Shown in pieces: positions 6,570 to 8,462 of a stretch of DNA of 8,462 nucleotides. Source of the stretch: a bacterium (lineage in GTDB: Bacteria > UBA9089 > UBA9088); NCBI GenBank assembly GCA_040756715.1, contig JBFLYE010000118.1, positions 1-8,462 of the forward strand, written 5' to 3'. Below the pieces are notes generated by a model that was not told the origin of the DNA, ran no database searches, and saw nothing but the letters and a program-made list of their open reading frames with translations. How positions within the stretch are numbered: position 1 is the first letter of the stretch; each line of letters begins with the position of its first letter. Both the position numbers and the translations under genes were made by a program.

Positions 6570-7081
6570 AAATAAAGATTCCAGAGGAAAGGGAGGTTTT
6601 TTATAGGCTTAAAGTAGGGGATAAAATTTTTCTTTCTGGGACAATTTATACCGCCCGTGATGAAGCACATAGAAGGATTGCGGATTGCGGAATGCGGAGT
6701 GCGGAATTTCCTTTTGAGATTAAGAATCAGGTTATTTATTACACTGGGCCATCGCCGACAAAACCAGGGGAGGTCATTGGTTCCTGTGGTCCAACCACAT
6801 CAGCCAGGATGGATAAATGGACACCCCTTTTGCTCTCACTTGGATTGGCCGGGATGATTGGAAAGGGCCCAAGATCAAGCGAGATTATCGATGCAATTAA
6901 AAAATACCAAGTGGTATATTTTATTGCCATTGGTGGAGCTGCGGCATATTACACAAATTTTATTGAGAAAGCCGAAATTGTTGCCTATTCGGATCTTGGT
7001 TGCGAGGCAATTCATAGGTTGGAGGTTAGGGATTTTCCACTTTATGTTGGAATTAGCTCTGATGGAGAAACTATATTTTAA
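6566..7081 (+). CDS. fumB: Class I fumarate hydratase, beta subunit
   Basis: A 171-residue partner of the alpha subunit, equivalent to the C-terminal domain of single-chain class I fumarases, completing the active site. Landmarks are LSGTIYTARDEAHRR (23-37), GPSPTKPGEVIGSCGPTTSA (61-80), the GKG around Lys100, AIGGAAA (121-127) and RDFPLYVGISSDG (155-167). All are intact, so the protein looks functional. Residues 37-48 (RIADCGMRSAEF) are encoded by a degenerate 7-bp tandem repeat. They occupy a stretch that is variable and usually charged in the family, with no apparent change in length or frame. The start overlaps the alpha stop (ATGA) and the end overlaps the next gene by 20 nt. Tartrate dehydratase beta is the alternative. 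Confidence 0.92.
   Translation: MKIKIPEEREVFYRLKVGDKIFLSGTIYTARDEAHRRIADCGMRSAEFPFEIKNQVIYYTGPSPTKPGEVIGSCGPTTSARMDKWTPLLLSLGLAGMIGKGPRSSEIIDAIKKYQVVYFIAIGGAAAYYTNFIEKAEIVAYSDLGCEAIHRLEVRDFPLYVGISSDGETIF
6675..6709 (+). repeat. Degenerate 7-bp tandem repeat inside the fumarase beta gene
   Basis: Five consecutive heptamers: GGATTGC twice, GGAATGC, GGAGTGC, then a degraded GGAATTT. Rotated, the unit is GCGGAWT. It is locally GC-rich compared with the surrounding gene, and each copy differs from the consensus by at most one base until the last. Because seven is not a multiple of three, successive units are read in different frames, giving the peptide RIADCGMRSAEF rather than a repeating peptide. 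It is too short and lacks spacers, so it is not a CRISPR array. Confidence 0.9.
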
Positions 7082-8423
7082 ATTAAGATTTATCTATTAT
7101 TTTGCATTTTGCATTTTGCATTTTGCATTTGGTAATGGTTATTGTTTAACCATTGAGCCTTTCTGGTCAAGAATAGGGGAGAAGGTGTTAATCTCTGGAG
7201 AAGGTTATAAGCGGAAGGAAGATATAACCCTTAATTTTGAGAAGAAAACCTTTAAGCTAAAGGCATCTTTGCAGGGAACATTCTCAGTAAGCTTTATTAT
7301 TCAATTCCAGCCAGGTGGAAAAAAGGTAATCACAGCAAGCTCAAAAACAAAGAAAGAGACAGCCTCTTTCTGGGTAAAACCAAAGATTAAGGCCTATCCA
7401 TTGAAAGGAACAAGGGGAACAAAGGTTAATATAAGTGGAGAGGGTTATAGCCCTAATGAGAGGATTCAAATAGGCTTGGGAAGAAATTCTGCTGTGGCTT
7501 GGGGAACAGCCTCTTCTCTTGGCACATTTTCTGCCACATTTACCATTGCTCATCAGCCCTATGGCCCCCAACCCCTTTTTGCCGTAGGTCATAACCATTA
7601 TTTGGATGATCAGAAGGATTTCTTTGTGGAGCCAGTTTTAAGTGTTGTTCCAAGAAAGGGAATTATAGGAAGCCTTGTTACAATTTCGGGAACAGGCTTT
7701 TTTCCTTCCGAAGGCCCTCCTCCAGGCGAGCCAATTATCATTGATTTTGGAACACACCGAGCATTAATGACTGGCTATACAAATTACTACGGAAGCTTTG
7801 AAATTCCTTTAAATGTGCCTTCTTGTAAAGGAGGATTGGTTGATGTGTCTGTAAGGGGAGGGTATTCAGGCTTGGTTTCTTCTTCAAATTTTGATATAGC
7901 CCCAAGAATAAGGCAATTTCCCCAATCAGCACAGCCTTTAAGACCAATGAGGATTGAAGGGGATGGGTTTTTAAAGTATGAGACAATAACCATAACCCTT
8001 GAAAAAAGAAGGGAAGGGACAAGGACATTAACCCAAAGAGAAGAATTTCTTGCTGATGAAAATGGCAGCTTTGAGCTTGATTTTCTTGTGGATACCCAAC
8101 CAAAGGGGGTAAAGAGACTTACCATAAAGGGGCAATCTGGGTTTACAGAGGTGCGAAATCTTGAAATAAAGCCCTGTATTGAAGTAGTTGAAGCGGACAG
8201 GAAGGCAGGGACATTGACCATAAAGGGAGCAGGTTTTATGGAGGGAGAGGGGGTTTCTTTTAGCTTTGGAGGCCCAAGGTATATTGGAGGGACAACGGCA
8301 GATAAAGAGGGGGCTTTTCTTGCGACATTTAAAATTTCTGGAATACAAGAGAAAGAAAGAATAATCGCTGAGGGGAGTAAAAGCTATGAGGTTGCAATAG
8401 CGTATTGGGAGGAGAAGAAATAA
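7062..8423 (+). CDS. Secreted protein of five tandem Ig/IPT-like repeats
   Basis: A 453-residue protein with a probable signal peptide (about 1-28: basic KLYFKLR, then a hydrophobic core through FAFCILHFAF), followed by five repeats of about 80-90 residues. Each repeat has an early G-x-G-F/Y motif: ISGEGY at 44-49 and 124-129, ISGTGF at 208-213, IEGDGF at 298-303, and IKGAGF at 387-392. A later motif is GTFSVSF (72), GTFSATF (154), GSFEIPL (244), GSFELDF (335) and GAFLATF (417). A third is a QPxG-type turn leading into the closing strand. This beta-sandwich pattern resembles IPT/TIG-like domains of exported adhesive or structural proteins. No membrane anchor or sorting signal follows the last repeat. 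The ATG at 7062 lies within the end of fumB; an in-frame ATG at 6858 is rejected because it would lie deep in fumB. The SD is weak. Function is unknown. Confidence 0.85.
   Translation: MEKLYFKLRFIYYFAFCILHFAFGNGYCLTIEPFWSRIGEKVLISGEGYKRKEDITLNFEKKTFKLKASLQGTFSVSFIIQFQPGGKKVITASSKTKKETASFWVKPKIKAYPLKGTRGTKVNISGEGYSPNERIQIGLGRNSAVAWGTASSLGTFSATFTIAHQPYGPQPLFAVGHNHYLDDQKDFFVEPVLSVVPRKGIIGSLVTISGTGFFPSEGPPPGEPIIIDFGTHRALMTGYTNYYGSFEIPLNVPSCKGGLVDVSVRGGYSGLVSSSNFDIAPRIRQFPQSAQPLRPMRIEGDGFLKYETITITLEKRREGTRTLTQREEFLADENGSFELDFLVDTQPKGVKRLTIKGQSGFTEVRNLEIKPCIEVVEADRKAGTLTIKGAGFMEGEGVSFSFGGPRYIGGTTADKEGAFLATFKISGIQEKERIIAEGSKSYEVAIAYWEEKK
7099..7126 (+). repeat. Perfect 4x ATTTTGC tandem repeat in the signal-peptide codons
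   Basis: Four identical copies of ATTTTGC, followed by a broken fifth (ATTTGG). They encode residues 13-22 of the repeat protein, the hydrophobic core of its signal peptide. Gain or loss of one unit would shift the reading frame. On the minus strand the unit is GCAAAAT, which differs from the GCGGAAT heptamer in fumB only by GG to AA. Confidence 0.95.
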
Positions 8424-8462
8424 TGTTTAGGGGATAGAGAAAAATTTTTCTTGCAAAGTTTT
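8424..8462. other. Right-edge intergenic sequence with an AT palindrome
   Basis: The 39 bp after the last stop contain a perfect 14-bp palindrome, AGAAAAATTTTTCT (8438-8451). It has no loop and no GC stem, so it is a poor intrinsic terminator. An ATG at 8423-8425 overlaps the stop but closes after four codons. No gene is visible here. Confidence 0.4.

Noticed and set aside
6858-7061. In-frame N-terminal extension of the Ig-like repeat protein back to an ATG at 6858.
   Set aside because: It lies wholly inside the conserved fumarase beta gene in another frame and has no signal-peptide character. The ATG at 7062 begins a proper signal peptide.
6675-7126. Heptamer arrays as a small CRISPR or attachment site.
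   Set aside because: The units are 7 bp with no spacers, and no integrase, cas gene or tRNA is nearby.
7062-7145. Lipoprotein signal ending at Cys28 (GNGYC).
   Set aside because: The residues before the cysteine (NGY) do not fit the usual L-A/S-G/A-C lipobox, so a lipoprotein is not supported.
7787-8221. Open frames of 106-144 codons on the minus strand within the repeat protein.
   Set aside because: They are antisense shadows with low-complexity peptides and no recognisable domain, while the plus-strand repeats are clear.
8438-8451. Palindrome AGAAAAATTTTTCT as an intrinsic terminator.
   Set aside because: It has no loop and no GC-rich stem; a hairpin of this kind would be weak. It may be chance in AT-rich DNA.

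Overview
The window is gene-dense, AT-rich bacterial DNA with many AGA/AGG and ATA codons and almost no intergenic space. It holds two divergently transcribed operons separated by a 137-bp AT-rich region at 4517-4653. The gene mix suggests an anaerobic, diderm bacterium from a poorly cultured lineage. ExbB/ExbD-type proton-channel subunits and an oxygen-sensitive two-subunit Fe-S fumarase sit beside an Asp23/AmaP/DUF2273 envelope module best known from Gram-positive bacteria. Placement in a candidate phylum is inference, because the window has no marker gene that would settle it.

Leftward operon (minus strand, 4516 down to beyond base 1): ptsH (HPr), ptsI (PTS enzyme I), an Asp23-family gene, an amaP-like membrane anchor gene, a 56-residue DUF2273 membrane protein gene, an MFS transporter gene, and a ThiD2-ThiE thiamine gene cut by the left edge. 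All six junctions overlap (11, 16, 4, 4, 4 and 4 nt), so translational coupling is likely throughout. A plausible promoter with an extended -10 lies just upstream of ptsH.

Rightward operon (plus strand, 4654 to 8423): an ExbB/TolQ-type gene, an ExbD/TolR-type gene, the alpha and beta subunits of a class I fumarase, and a secreted protein of five Ig/IPT-like repeats. After a 36-bp gap between the first two genes, the rest overlap by 4, 4 and 20 nt.

The two operons give a phosphotransfer pair without a visible sugar permease next to a cell-envelope stress module, and an energised inner-membrane pair next to a central-carbon enzyme and an exported repeat protein.

The most unusual signal is a pair of 7-bp tandem repeats about 400 bp apart. 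One lies inside the fumarase beta gene (6675-6709). The other (four perfect ATTTTGC units, 7099-7126) encodes the hydrophobic core of the repeat protein's signal peptide. Seven is not a multiple of three, so gain or loss of one unit would shift the frame, making this a candidate phase-variation switch. The two repeats are also complementary as RNA if G-U pairs are allowed. No rRNA, tRNA, CRISPR array, insertion sequence or riboswitch was recognised.
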